DNA of 64,000 nucleotides, from assembly GCA_964477125.1 (NCBI GenBank), contig CAYZCZ010000001.1, positions 44,419 to 108,418 on the forward strand, written 5' to 3'. The notes under the pieces were generated by a model. The model was not told the origin of the DNA. It worked only from the letters and a program-made list of their open reading frames with translations, and did no database searches. Positions 54,022 through 63,053 of the stretch are shown piece by piece. Position 1 is the stretch's first letter. Each line of letters begins with the position of its first letter. This DNA is from DALYDK01 sp964477125. GTDB lineage: Bacteria; Patescibacteriota; Saccharimonadia; Saccharimonadales; CAIOMD01. The translations under genes and the position numbers were made by a program.

Positions 54022-54581
54022 CGCTTTAATCCTTTCTTCTCACAAATCCGCTTAAGCATACTTTTGCCCCTCGAAGCCCATACCCCAACAGTTGAAGCGG
54101 GTATATGCAATACATCTGCAATTTCGTTATATTTCATATTCTCATAATACTGAAGCATTAATACCTCGCGATATTTAATATCTAGGCTATCCAAGCAGGC
54201 TTTCACATCTCCTTGTAATATTGCTGTATCAATATCTTGAATTGTGCTGGCCTCATAGGTTCCTTCGGCGATCTCTTCGACATCTAATCCGCCAACAATA
54301 TGTTTGTCACGCTTCACCGCATTCATTGCCTCGTTATGAGCTATACGATAAATCCATGAAGAAAATTTATACTTTGCGTTAAAACCTTGTAAATTTTTGT
54401 AACATTTAATAAAGGTGTCTTGAACCACGTCGCTAGACATTGCCTCGTTGTGTATTAAGTAAATAACATATCTCATAAGTCTGGGCTCATACCTATGCAT
54501 AAGTTCAGCAAAAGCATCTACATCGCCATTGATTACTTTTAATACAATTTCTTCGTCTTTTGTATCGGACAATTTATGCAT
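54018..54581 (-). CDS. ECF-type sigma-70 family RNA polymerase sigma factor
   Basis: 187 aa with sigma region 2 (FAELMHRYEPRLMRYVIYLI; WIYRIAHNEAMNAVKRDK) and sigma region 4 (DIKYREVLMLQYYENMKYNEIADVLHIPASTVGVWASRGKSMLK). No N-terminal extensions, so it is a group IV ECF factor. The linker between the regions is short and charged. It precedes the putative anti-sigma gene and follows the DUF2202 gene with a 9 nt gap. Target promoters are unknown. Confidence 0.93.
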   Translation of the reverse strand: MHKLSDTKDEEIVLKVINGDVDAFAELMHRYEPRLMRYVIYLIHNEAMSSDVVQDTFIKCYKNLQGFNAKYKFSSWIYRIAHNEAMNAVKRDKHIVGGLDVEEIAEGTYEASTIQDIDTAILQGDVKACLDSLDIKYREVLMLQYYENMKYNEIADVLHIPASTVGVWASRGKSMLKRICEKKGLKR

Positions 54582-54590
54582 ATATATAGT

Positions 54591-55247
54591 TTAACGCGAT
54601 AATTGCCTATTAAATGCAGATAGATGTTTTTTTGATCCACTTAACAATGATCCATAAACAGATTTTATATCTGTATCAGAACTGCTTAAGCTTGAAAGGG
54701 AACTATTTAAATTTGCAATATCCAGTTCTTCTATAGCTACTCCAACCTTGAGTGCATCAATGGAACTATTATTGCCTTGGGCAATTAATTTATTGTATAA
54801 ATCTTGTAGAGATTGATCTTTAAAGACGCCTGCAGATGCACTCCTTGGGTCAGATATATTTCTGCTTTGCATAACGCTAAGTAACTGGTTCTGATGGTTT
54901 TGCTCACTATTTTGAATATTACTAAAAACTCGTGATCCCCATTTATCATATATAGCTACATAAACATCATGGGCTAGTTTTTCTTCTTCTATCATATATT
55001 CTAATGACCTAGAGCTTGTAGTTACATTTACTGGAGCAACAGTATTGGCGCTAGGTTCAGTAGGAGTAAATTTTGTATCATTATTAATCCTTTGGCCACC
55101 ATTACGCCCCTTGCCCTGGATATTTTGTGCAACCGTCTTGCTATCTTTTTGCACAATAATTAAGCCACCAATAATAACTAACGTTGCAATAATGAATATA
55201 GACAATGCTTGATTCTTAGATATCCTTGTGATTTTAGCTAACTTCAT
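54591..55247 (-). CDS. DUF2202 ferritin-like membrane-anchored protein
   Basis: 218 aa from the ATG at 55247 (MKLAKITR), supported by AAAGG 8 nt upstream; an open frame continues to 55388 but has no ribosome site. A signal anchor (ALSIFIIATLVIIGGLIIVQ, about residues 12-31) and then a four-helix domain with the DUF2202 motifs YMIEEEKLAHDVYVAI and SEQNHQNQLLS, whose Glu/His are the ferritin-like metal ligands. Exported, facing out. First gene of the sigma unit; probably a target or sensor of stress. Confidence 0.8.
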   Translation of the reverse strand: MKLAKITRISKNQALSIFIIATLVIIGGLIIVQKDSKTVAQNIQGKGRNGGQRINNDTKFTPTEPSANTVAPVNVTTSSRSLEYMIEEEKLAHDVYVAIYDKWGSRVFSNIQNSEQNHQNQLLSVMQSRNISDPRSASAGVFKDQSLQDLYNKLIAQGNNSSIDALKVGVAIEELDIANLNSSLSSLSSSDTDIKSVYGSLLSGSKKHLSAFNRQLSR

Positions 55248-55533
55248 ATATAAACCTTTCTGCTCATACTTGTAATACAACTTACGAATGTAATATATTT
55301 CAACAATATTAATCCAATAACTTTGATAGTTTAGCAAGGCAACTTTATTGCGTAAAAAAAGTATATTAATGAGCGAACAACTCCTCACTAATTAAGGTTG
55401 TGTTTTTGACCATGCTGATACCCCGCCAGAAACAATAGGCCTAAAATAGCAAGCTACTTTTTATTAAGACAAAAGGACTACAAAAACGATATTGAATGTT
55501 GATATACTAAAGCTGTAACTAAAGGAGGTCTTG

Positions 55534-55866
55534 GTGAATTGTCCAGTAGATAACGAACAGCTATTAATGTCAGATAAGCAAGGCGTAGAAATAGATTATT
55601 GTCCAAAATGTCGCGGAGTATGGTTGGATAGGGGGGAGCTAGATAAAATTATCGACAAAGCTAGTAGCCTACCTGGCTCAGGTAGTGTATATCAACAACC
55701 AACCCCTAGCCAACAACCACCACAGTACAATAATTATCAGCAGCAGCGCTCCGAGCCTCAACCACAATACGACCAAAGGCAATATTCTGATAAACACGAT
55801 GATGATTATAAATACAAGAAAAAGAAGAAAAAAGAAAACTTTCTGGGCGATTTATTTGATTTCTAG
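55534..55866 (+). CDS. TFIIB-type zinc-ribbon protein
   Basis: 110 aa from the GTG at 55534 (a TTG at 55531 lies closer to GGAGG). N-terminal zinc ribbon CPVDNEQLL...CPKCRGVWLDRGEL is the widespread Zf-TFIIB motif. A Pro/Gln/Tyr-rich middle (about 50-95) and a Lys-rich segment, ending in FLGDLFDF, follow. The gap from 55248 to 55533 (286 nt) carries no gene; its GGAGG ribosome site is strong. Function unknown; likely a membrane-periphery accessory. Confidence 0.75.
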   Translation: MNCPVDNEQLLMSDKQGVEIDYCPKCRGVWLDRGELDKIIDKASSLPGSGSVYQQPTPSQQPPQYNNYQQQRSEPQPQYDQRQYSDKHDDDYKYKKKKKKENFLGDLFDF

Positions 55867-55914
55867 CCTGCTATAATAAAACATAATAATATGGCTGAAA
55901 CGAAAAATTATTAG

Positions 55915-57243
55915 GTGACAACTATTCTGCTATTCTGTTTATTTATATTTCTTGTTATTTTATGTGGCTTTTTTGTAGCTTCTGAATTTGCACTATTAAC
56001 AGTTCAAAAACAAACAATACAAAAACAAGCCAATAGTGGTGATAAAAAAGCTAAAGGCGTGCTGACTGCACTTTCTACCTTATCAACACAATTATCGGGC
56101 ACACAAATTGGCATTACTGTATCTTCGCTCGCCATTGGTTTAATAAGCGAGCCATTGCTGGGGCCAATAATTGAAGAGCTATTAAATTTTACAAATATTA
56201 GCGAAAAACAGGTTTCGTTCATTGCCGTTATTGTTGGGACAATTACGGCTACTGTCATTACAATGCTTTTCGGTGAATTAATACCTAAGAATATAGCAAT
56301 AGCAAAACCAGTAGCAGTAGTAAAGTTTGTTCAGGGAAAACTACGTATTTTCAATAAAATTATGTATTTTCCAATAAAATTTCTTAAAAAAAGTGCAAAT
56401 TTATTTTTAATACTAGTTGGTGTTAAGCCCAAAGACAAACTGGCATCGGCAAGATCGGCAGATGAATTAATGTCAGTGGTTCGTCGCTCAGCCGAAATGG
56501 GCATGCTACCAAAACAAACTGCTTTGTTATTAGAAAGATCAATGCAATTCGACGACATGATAACTAAAGATGTTATGACGCCCCTATTTAGAATAAAAAC
56601 TATAAATAGCGATGAAAGTATTAACGATTTATTTAAACTTTCAAAAAAAACCGGACATTCTCGCTTCCCAGTCTATAAAAACAACGAAATTATTGGGCTA
56701 GTACACATTAAGCAAGCGCTATCTATTCCAAATGAAAAACGAACCATAACAGCAATAGAAAAAATATTAACAAAACCAATTTTTATTCCTTCTGTGTTAA
56801 AGCTAGATTCATTATTACCCCTTCTGCAAAAAAGCAAATTTCAAACTGGTATAGTCATTGACGAATACGGCGACATAGACGGTATGGTAACCATTGAAGA
56901 TCTTATAGAAGAACTAGTCGGAGAGGTGCATGACGAGCACGATCCAACAAGCAAAAGAGTAGTAAAGCTTACAAAAAATAGTTGGCGACTTGCTGGCATA
57001 TTACGCCTTGATGAAATAGCAATACAAACCGACATTTATTTGCCTGAAAACGAGGAATACGAAACTATAGGTGGCTTATTATTCGACAAGCTAGAACGTT
57101 TGCCAATTGTTAACGATCAAATAACTGTCGATGCTGTCAATCGAAGTGGGACTAAAATTATAGCAACACTAGCAGTACAGGCTATGGATAACCGCCGAGT
57201 TGATCAAGTTATTATGAAAATCAGGAAAGTGAACAATAAATAA
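55915..57243 (+). CDS. CNNM/CorC-family transporter-like protein (copy 1)
   Basis: 442 aa. DUF21/CNNM membrane domain with four TM helices (about residues 1-150; GFFVASEFALLTVQ, ISEPLLGPI, TMLFGELIPKNIAIA), two CBS domains (about 205-325) and a CorC_HlyC C-terminal domain (EYETIGGLLFDKLERLP). Relatives move Mg2+ or regulate efflux. Starts with GTG. The stop overlaps the next gene's ATG by one base. Confidence 0.9.
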   Translation: MTTILLFCLFIFLVILCGFFVASEFALLTVQKQTIQKQANSGDKKAKGVLTALSTLSTQLSGTQIGITVSSLAIGLISEPLLGPIIEELLNFTNISEKQVSFIAVIVGTITATVITMLFGELIPKNIAIAKPVAVVKFVQGKLRIFNKIMYFPIKFLKKSANLFLILVGVKPKDKLASARSADELMSVVRRSAEMGMLPKQTALLLERSMQFDDMITKDVMTPLFRIKTINSDESINDLFKLSKKTGHSRFPVYKNNEIIGLVHIKQALSIPNEKRTITAIEKILTKPIFIPSVLKLDSLLPLLQKSKFQTGIVIDEYGDIDGMVTIEDLIEELVGEVHDEHDPTSKRVVKLTKNSWRLAGILRLDEIAIQTDIYLPENEEYETIGGLLFDKLERLPIVNDQITVDAVNRSGTKIIATLAVQAMDNRRVDQVIMKIRKVNNK

Positions 57244-58280
57244 TGTCTATTGGTTTGGCTATTATTATTGGATTTTTAGCCTTAGCTGGAAATGCTTTTT
57301 TTGTCGGCGCAGAATTCGGTTTGGTATCTGCTAGAAGGAGTAGTATAGAGAACCTTGCTAACAAAGGCTCCAAATATGCAAAGAAAACTTTATTTGCTAT
57401 GGAAAATGTTTCAATAATGTTAACCACGGCTCAATTTGCAATAACATTATTTTCACTTATATTAGGTGCAGTTTCCGAACCTTTAATTGCCAACCTACTA
57501 GCAAAGCCTCTCGGTAATTTAGGCTTAAATAGTACAGGCGTGCACATTATTTCTATAGGTATGGCTCTTTCAATTATGACTTATATACACGTTGTTATAG
57601 GTGAAATGATTCCAAAATATTTAGCCATAGCACGGCCTGAAAAAACTGCAATAATGCTTGTCCCAGGGCTAGTGTTTGTATTTCAGTTGCTAAAACCAAT
57701 AGTATTTGCACTTAATAGTTTTGCGAATGTATTTTTAAAAATGATTAAAGTTACTCCAAAAGACGAAATAACAAGCGTGTACACTAGGGACGAAGTTGCA
57801 GGTTTTATATATGAATCAGCTAACGAAGGGCTAATAGACGATGAAGAAGTTGAATTATTAAAAGGAGCATTACTACTAGATGAAGTTGCGCTCGAAAAAA
57901 TACTTATAACCTTAGATAGTGTCATTGCAATTAACCCAAAAAGTACAGTTAAAGATATTCAATTATTAGTTAATAAATATGGCTTTTCGAGATATCCAGT
58001 AATTTACAACAATGAATGTACTGGCTATGTACACATTAAAGATTGTATTGATATAGACGAAAGCAACCTAAATGAACCACTTAACAATAAATATATTAGA
58101 CCATTGTCAAAAATTAGTACTAATGAATCTTTAAGAAGTGTTCTATCAAAAATGCAAAACGAGCGCTGTCATCTTGGCTTAGTGTATAACAAAAATAAAG
58201 CAATCGGTGTAATTGCCCTTGAAGATGTACTAGAAATACTAGTTGGTACAATCCACGACCAAACTCATCGAAAGTTTTAA
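57243..58280 (+). CDS. CNNM/CorC-family transporter-like protein (copy 2)
   Basis: 345 aa, a shorter paralogue of the preceding gene: the DUF21 domain (NAFFVGAEFGLVSARRSSIENL; VIGEMIPKYLAIARPEK) and CBS pair (about 200-330) are present, but the CorC_HlyC domain is missing. The pair may act as a heterodimer (inference). One transcript with copy 1. Confidence 0.88.
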   Translation: MSIGLAIIIGFLALAGNAFFVGAEFGLVSARRSSIENLANKGSKYAKKTLFAMENVSIMLTTAQFAITLFSLILGAVSEPLIANLLAKPLGNLGLNSTGVHIISIGMALSIMTYIHVVIGEMIPKYLAIARPEKTAIMLVPGLVFVFQLLKPIVFALNSFANVFLKMIKVTPKDEITSVYTRDEVAGFIYESANEGLIDDEEVELLKGALLLDEVALEKILITLDSVIAINPKSTVKDIQLLVNKYGFSRYPVIYNNECTGYVHIKDCIDIDESNLNEPLNNKYIRPLSKISTNESLRSVLSKMQNERCHLGLVYNKNKAIGVIALEDVLEILVGTIHDQTHRKF

Positions 58281-58363
58281 AATTTATATTTTTGCTAATT
58301 ATAACTTGCAATTCACATGCCTAAAGCAAATAAGTAGATGCGCGAAAATTATATTGATATTTA

Positions 58364-58392
58364 TTGAAATGCTATTGTGATTTGTTTACAAT
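58364..58392 (+). promoter_or_regulatory. promoter placing a GTG codon at +1
   Basis: TTGAAA (58364-58369), 17 nt spacer, TACAAT (58387-58392), then 7 nt to the GTG at 58400. An ATG at 58394 lies inside the same region but would be too close to the -10. Confidence 0.55.
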
Positions 58393-58399
58393 CATGGCT

Positions 58400-58729
58400 G
58401 TGAAGACAAATAAAAAGTATTTTATAATAGGACCAGTAATATTAATAGCAATAATTATTGTTTGCGCCGTTTTGTTTAGTAAAAATAGCCATAATAACGA
58501 CATAAAAGACGACCCTCCGACTGGAAGGGTGAGTGAATGTCAACAATTTGCAAGTTCTTACATTGGCTTAAATGAGCAAGATGCCATTACAACAGCCAAT
58601 AAAGATAATCTTACATACCGGGTTACAGAACGTAACGGTGAAGGTTTGCCGTCAACTATGGATTATTCACCGAATAGGCTAAACTTTGCTGTAACAAACA
58701 ATAAAATTGTATCTGCTAATTGCGGCTAA
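58400..58729 (+). CDS. membrane-anchored I78-type protease inhibitor
   Basis: 109 aa from the GTG at 58400 (MKTNKKYFIIG); ATG at 58394 would add two residues. One TM anchor (about residues 8-28) and an extracytoplasmic domain with a disulfide-capable Cys pair (ECQQF and NCG). The C-terminal part (YIGLNEQDA, YRVTERNGEGLP, TMDYSPNRLNFAVTNNKIVSA) matches the proteinase inhibitor I78 pattern, where TMDY-x-P-x-RLN is the reactive-loop region. Possibly inhibits host or competitor serine proteases (inference). Confidence 0.65.
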   Translation: MKTNKKYFIIGPVILIAIIIVCAVLFSKNSHNNDIKDDPPTGRVSECQQFASSYIGLNEQDAITTANKDNLTYRVTERNGEGLPSTMDYSPNRLNFAVTNNKIVSANCG

Positions 58730-58732
58730 TAA

Positions 58733-58756
58733 TATAAGCTTGGGCCTTAGCTTATA
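58733..58756. terminator. hairpin between convergent genes
   Basis: TATAAGCT/AGCTTATA (8 bp, loop of 8) lies between the plus gene ending at 58729 and the minus gene ending at 58780. No strong T-run on either side, so it is a weak terminator candidate. Confidence 0.4.
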
Positions 58757-58779
58757 AAAAATTAGGATATTTTGTGATT

Positions 58780-59748
58780 TTAAAATTTTAAACTAAATTT
58801 ATGCAAAACTGACTTTCGCAAGTGCCAAAAGGCGATATATCCTGGGAGTAATGGTATCCAGTAGCTTATTAACCTATACAGCATAGTAACGCTAATTGCA
58901 TCTACAGTACTTAGTCCCGCAATAGTTAAGCCGGCATATATTCCGGCTTCCGCGGAACCTAAGCCACCCGGAGTTGGTACCAATGATGCCATAATATTAC
59001 CTGCCGTATATACTAACAACGCTTGGACCAGGGTTAAATCCACACCCAAAGCCTGCGCGCTTGCATATATTGCGAAGATTCCGGTAAATGTCCCCAGCCC
59101 GTTTAGTAATACCGCCAAGGCCAAGTCTTTTGGTCTATTTCTATAACTTTGTATATTACTTAACAGACTTTTTATAAAAGTATTAACTTTATTTTTTATA
59201 GAGGGTATTTGATATATTAAGAATATTAAAAATATGATCGCTATTATTATATAGATTATCTTATTTATATGTATGTTGTACGATTGAGTATCGACAATAT
59301 CAAATGTAAATCCACTGATAACAAACCCAATTATTATTATAATAATGTAAGCTACTGCATTAGTAAGCCCATTTGCTGCAATAACTGCCGTAGCTTGTGT
59401 AGCTGTATGCTTTTTTTGATTAAGGTAGTACATATTTAAAGCAACAGTACCTAATCCGCTAGGTAAAATTCTACTAACAAATAGTTCGGCGCATTCTACT
59501 TGCAAGGTTAGCTTAAACACTAGTTTATGCAAAGCTAATATAATATACTGCAATGTTAAGGCCAAAACTCCAGAAAAGAATACAACCAACCCCAATATAA
59601 CCCACACAAGATCAGCATTTTTTAATGCTAATAAACTTGCTTTCAGTGCATCTATCTGCGGTATTAATACCCATAGGGCTAAAGTTAAGATTAAAGCTAG
59701 GATAATAAAGTTTTTGTATCGCTTAGCTAGGTTTTTAAAAGTTTGCAT
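58780..59748 (-). CDS. lysylphosphatidylglycerol synthase TM-region family protein
   Basis: 322 aa, about eight TM helices. The family pattern includes the extracytoplasmic part ILPSGLGTVALNMYYL, the TPGGLGSAEAGIYAGL motif and YRLISYWIPLLPGY near the end (UPF0104/AglD-like). It is the flippase-like half; no aminoacyl-transfer domain is fused. It may act on a lipid-linked sugar or polar lipid. Starts at ATG 59748, diverging from the structured element. Confidence 0.85.
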   Translation of the reverse strand: MQTFKNLAKRYKNFIILALILTLALWVLIPQIDALKASLLALKNADLVWVILGLVVFFSGVLALTLQYIILALHKLVFKLTLQVECAELFVSRILPSGLGTVALNMYYLNQKKHTATQATAVIAANGLTNAVAYIIIIIIGFVISGFTFDIVDTQSYNIHINKIIYIIIAIIFLIFLIYQIPSIKNKVNTFIKSLLSNIQSYRNRPKDLALAVLLNGLGTFTGIFAIYASAQALGVDLTLVQALLVYTAGNIMASLVPTPGGLGSAEAGIYAGLTIAGLSTVDAISVTMLYRLISYWIPLLPGYIAFWHLRKSVLHKFSLKF

Positions 59749-59770
59749 ACATGCATAAGTATATACTTAC

Positions 59771-59926
59771 ACTGAAGTTTTTGTGGCAAATTGAAAATAC
59801 ATTTGCCAAAAACACCCTTACGGGCTAAAGGGCGGGGAAGACAATACTTTGTCTTCCCGTTCGAATCCCAGCCAACGCTTGTCATGAAAAAAGCCGGACA
59901 TAAAAGTCCGAATATTTTCTTGGCTA
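59771..59926 (+). ncRNA. structured RNA-like element, copy 1
   Basis: A 156-nt gene-free region with three hairpins: GTTTTT..GGCAAAT/ATTTGCC..AAAAAC (59777-59813), GGGAAGACAA/TTGTCTTCCC (59835-59858), CGGAC/GTCCG (59895-59910). Between them are the single-stranded motifs GGGC-TAAAG-GGCGG and CGTTCGAATCCCA, and TTGGCTA follows the last hairpin. TATACT (59762-59767) is a possible -10. The same order and motifs occur at 63.8-64.0 kb with different stem sequences. It is not a tRNA: the TTCGAAT looks like a T-loop, but flanking bases do not pair. Which strand is transcribed is uncertain. The remaining gap to the next gene (59927-60105) is AT-rich with no feature recognised. Confidence 0.55.
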
Positions 59927-60105
59927 GGCATAATTGACGAAGTTAGAACTGCATTGGTTTCTTCCTAATTTAAAGATTAAATTGTTTATATGTATATTTG
60001 TTACATCTTTTTGTTACTAAATTGGTAATTTAATGAGTTGTTTTTGAAATAATTATCAGTGAATTGATGTATTACAAATATGATAGAGAAAAATCGGTCT
60101 ATTTA

Positions 60106-61305
60106 ATGAAACAAAAACGTCTATTTAAAGAAGCAATACGGAGTATTTGGTCGCAAAGAGCGCGATCTTTCTTAACTTCGCTTGGAATTATTATTGGGGC
60201 AGCTACTGTAATACTTGTAATAGATTTTGGCGAAGGAGCGAAGGCTGATATTGCAAAACAATTCTCCAATTTATCAGTTACTACAATATTTATCAACGCG
60301 CCATCAAATTCTGACGGCACTGAATCTAAGCTCAGCTACGAAGATTCAATTATAATTCGTGAAAAGGCAGAGAACATTTCTGGGGTTGCGCCAGTTCTAA
60401 GCGGAAAGGTATCAGTTGCATCAGAATCCGCTGCCGAACAAATCAATGTTGTGGGCACTAGCGTTGATTTTGCTAAACTTTCCAACTTAAGCTATAGCTC
60501 AGGTAATTTTTTCAGTTCTGAACAAGAAGAGTCGAAAAAAAGAGTAGTTGTTATAGGGTCTGGTGCAGCAGAGATATTGTTTGGTGATAATACAAGTAAC
60601 GTTATTGGCCAAAAGGTTAACATCAATAAAAAAACTTACGAAGTAATTGGTGTTACGGCAGAAAAAGGTGGATCTTTTGGGCCTATCAGTATAGACGATA
60701 GTGTTTTTATGCCATTTCTAACAGCAGAAAGATATGCACTTAATAGTGGGGGTAAAATGACTATCAATGCTTCTGCGACAGACCTAAAATCAATAGATAT
60801 AGCAATGGACGAAATAACTACAATATTGCGCGATGAACACAACCTAGCTCCTGGATCGATAGATGATTTTAAGTTAAAAGATATGGGCAGTAATGTGGTC
60901 GCGGCCAAAGAATCAACTAAGACCATGACACTATTGCTAAGTGCAGTTGCAGCAATTGTACTACTAGTTGGCGGCATTGGCATTATGAATGTAATGTATA
61001 TTAACGTTACAGAAAGAACGCGAGAGATAGGTCTCCGCAAAGCTTTGGGTGCTAAGAAAAAACAAATTATGTTGCAATTTTTGACTGAGGCTATCGTCAT
61101 TTCATTAGTTGGTAGCTTAGTGGGCATAGCGCTTGGGCTTGCTCTTTATCCGCTAGCTGATCATTTTGGGATGAAGGTTGCACATACCTGGTGGGGCGTA
61201 TTTGTGGCGTTGGCATTTTCGTTGAGTATTGGGATCTTCTTTGGCTATAACCCAGCCAAGAAAGCTGCAAATTTAAACCCAATAGAAGCACTAAGGTATG
61301 AATAG
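60106..61305 (+). CDS. MacB-like ABC transporter permease
   Basis: 399 aa from the ATG at 60106 (MKQKRLFKE); ATGs at 60067 and a TTG at 60064 are alternatives. Layout: TM1 (FLTSLGIIIGAATVILVIDF, about 20-40), a large extracytoplasmic MacB_PCD domain (about 45-270) and three TM helices in the FtsX domain (LLLSAVAAIVLLVGGIGIMNVMY; AIVISLVGSLVGIALGLALYPL; VFVALAFSLSIGIFFGY). No ATPase domain is fused. With the ATPase and adaptor genes downstream it forms a tripartite efflux or lipoprotein-type exporter. Confidence 0.88.
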   Translation: MKQKRLFKEAIRSIWSQRARSFLTSLGIIIGAATVILVIDFGEGAKADIAKQFSNLSVTTIFINAPSNSDGTESKLSYEDSIIIREKAENISGVAPVLSGKVSVASESAAEQINVVGTSVDFAKLSNLSYSSGNFFSSEQEESKKRVVVIGSGAAEILFGDNTSNVIGQKVNINKKTYEVIGVTAEKGGSFGPISIDDSVFMPFLTAERYALNSGGKMTINASATDLKSIDIAMDEITTILRDEHNLAPGSIDDFKLKDMGSNVVAAKESTKTMTLLLSAVAAIVLLVGGIGIMNVMYINVTERTREIGLRKALGAKKKQIMLQFLTEAIVISLVGSLVGIALGLALYPLADHFGMKVAHTWWGVFVALAFSLSIGIFFGYNPAKKAANLNPIEALRYE

Positions 61306-61326
61306 TAAAAGAATAAGGAGTTACAA

Positions 61327-61851
61327 ATGAAGAAAATAATAATTATAGTATTAGTGGCAGTAGTTTTGGTTGCTGGTGGAATATTTGGATATATTGTAAC
61401 TAGGCCAAAGAATATAACAGCAGCTAAGAACTCAACTAGCACGTCACCAACACCGGCTCAGGAACAGGGCCAACCAGCAAGATCTGCAGAAATAAAAGGA
61501 ATCGTCAAATCAATAGAAGGTAATGAAATGCTTGTTGCGAATGAAATTGATTCAGTTGAGCTAACCCCAGAACAACAAGCGGCTAAAAAAGCTGAAAGAC
61601 AGGCTATGAGCCAGGAAGAAAGACAGGCGCTTAAAGCCCAAGAAACAGCCGTAGCAAAAATTGAAAATTCAAATATTATGATTCCTGTTGGTGTGCCAAT
61701 CAAAAAAACTACCGGAGATGCAAGTGGAACGCTTGTCGGGTCTGAATTATCTGAGATCAAAGAAGGTAGCTATGTATCAATATGGGTTGATAATTATAAA
61801 GCCAATAGTCAATCAGTTGTATTTGTAAAATTAAAGTCAACGGCAAACTAG
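61327..61851 (+). CDS. membrane-anchored periplasmic-type protein in the MacAB operon
   Basis: 174 aa. One N-terminal TM helix (IIIIVLVAVVLVAGGIFGYIV, about 4-24), a Thr/Ser/Pro linker and a domain with two beta segments (EIKGIVKSIEGNEMLV; GSYVSIWVDNYKANSQSVVFVKL) around a helix very rich in Ala, Glu, Gln, Lys (LTPEQQAAKKAERQ). Resembles DUF5666-like OB-type proteins. AAGGAG lies 7 nt before the ATG. Position suggests an accessory of the exporter. Confidence 0.65.
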   Translation: MKKIIIIVLVAVVLVAGGIFGYIVTRPKNITAAKNSTSTSPTPAQEQGQPARSAEIKGIVKSIEGNEMLVANEIDSVELTPEQQAAKKAERQAMSQEERQALKAQETAVAKIENSNIMIPVGVPIKKTTGDASGTLVGSELSEIKEGSYVSIWVDNYKANSQSVVFVKLKSTAN

Positions 61852-61860
61852 GATAAGAAA

Positions 61861-63051
61861 ATGATAAATATAATTAAAGAACATAAAAAATTATTCGCAG
61901 CAATAGCTATTGGTCTAGCGATACTAGTTGTATTTTTATGGTTGTTCATATTTAATAAATCATCTGAAGCTAAGCCAAAAATTTCTGAAGGCAAAGCAAA
62001 AATAGACAGTATATACGTATCTGTTGAAAATGATGGTGTAGTAACAGCAGAAAAAGTTGTACTTAACTTCGCGCAAGCCGGTACGCTTAAGGGCCTAAAC
62101 TATAAAGTCGGGGACAAGGTTCAAGCTGGTGATCAACTGGCAGAATTGGATGAGTCAAAGCTAATAGCACAAGTTAGCCAGGCACAGTCTACATATTACG
62201 CAAATCTAGAAAAAGCTAATAGACTTTCACCTGGCGGTGAAGAAGTTGTATTGAAACAACGTGCGCTAGATGCAACGCGTAGCGCACTGGCTGCAGAACA
62301 AAACATATACAATGATGTAGTCTCAAAATCCGGAGTAGGTAGTTCACAGGAGCTGGCAGAAGCCGCTAAGTTACGAAAAGCTGAAGCAGACGTAGCCAGT
62401 GCAGAAGCACAGCTAGCATTAACCAGTGCATCTAAAACTGATGCTCAGTACATAGCTAATGCTTCATATGCGAATCTACAGATTGCTAGAACGGCTGTTT
62501 ATGATACAAGAATAATATCGCCAATATCAGGAATTATCACTGCTGTAAATGGTGCTATTGGCCAAACCGTAGGTGGAACCCAAGCAAATACTGCCGGTTT
62601 CATTACTGTTGCAAATCCAGCTTCGGCTGTATTAGTAAGTAACTTCGACGAAGAGGATATTGCCAAGATTAAAGTTGGACAGTCTATCAAAGCAGAGTTC
62701 ACTTCCCTGAACACAACGTTAAACGGCACGGTCACTTATGTATCACCTATAGCTAAAATCGACCAGAACGGGGCCGCAACATATGAGGTAAGATCAACCT
62801 TTGACCCGAAGAACTATACTGTTCTCGACGGTATGAACGCGTCTATCAAATTCATCACTAAACAAGTAGAGAAAACTGTTGTTATCCCAAATAAAGCAGT
62901 AAAAATATCAGATGGCAAATCTTACGTTTCATTCTATGATGACAATCGTAATATAGCGACAAAGGCCGTAACCACTGGATTTACAGATGGCAAATCCGTT
63001 AGCGTCACAACAGGCATGAATAGTGGTGATGAATATTTAATAATCGAATAA
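61861..63051 (+). CDS. MacA/HlyD-like efflux adaptor protein
   Basis: 396 aa. One N-terminal TM helix (IAIGLAILVVFLWLFIF), a lipoyl half-domain (KVVLNFAQAGTLKGLNYKVGDKV), a long alpha hairpin (about 110-200), the second lipoyl half (ISPISGIITAVNGAIGQTVG) and a beta-barrel (ANPASAVLVSNFDEEDIAKI) plus membrane-proximal domain. It would bridge the permease to an exterior component. Overall typical RND/ABC periplasmic adaptor, in a Gram-positive-like organism where it may act without an outer membrane. Confidence 0.88.
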   Translation: MINIIKEHKKLFAAIAIGLAILVVFLWLFIFNKSSEAKPKISEGKAKIDSIYVSVENDGVVTAEKVVLNFAQAGTLKGLNYKVGDKVQAGDQLAELDESKLIAQVSQAQSTYYANLEKANRLSPGGEEVVLKQRALDATRSALAAEQNIYNDVVSKSGVGSSQELAEAAKLRKAEADVASAEAQLALTSASKTDAQYIANASYANLQIARTAVYDTRIISPISGIITAVNGAIGQTVGGTQANTAGFITVANPASAVLVSNFDEEDIAKIKVGQSIKAEFTSLNTTLNGTVTYVSPIAKIDQNGAATYEVRSTFDPKNYTVLDGMNASIKFITKQVEKTVVIPNKAVKISDGKSYVSFYDDNRNIATKAVTTGFTDGKSVSVTTGMNSGDEYLIIE

Positions 63052-63053
63052 TT

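Noticed and set aside
59849..59880. tRNA 3' end (T-loop TTCGAATCC) at copy 1
   Set aside because: The bases flanking TTCGAAT (CCCG and CCCAG) do not form a T-stem, and no acceptor or anticodon arm could be found within normal distance.
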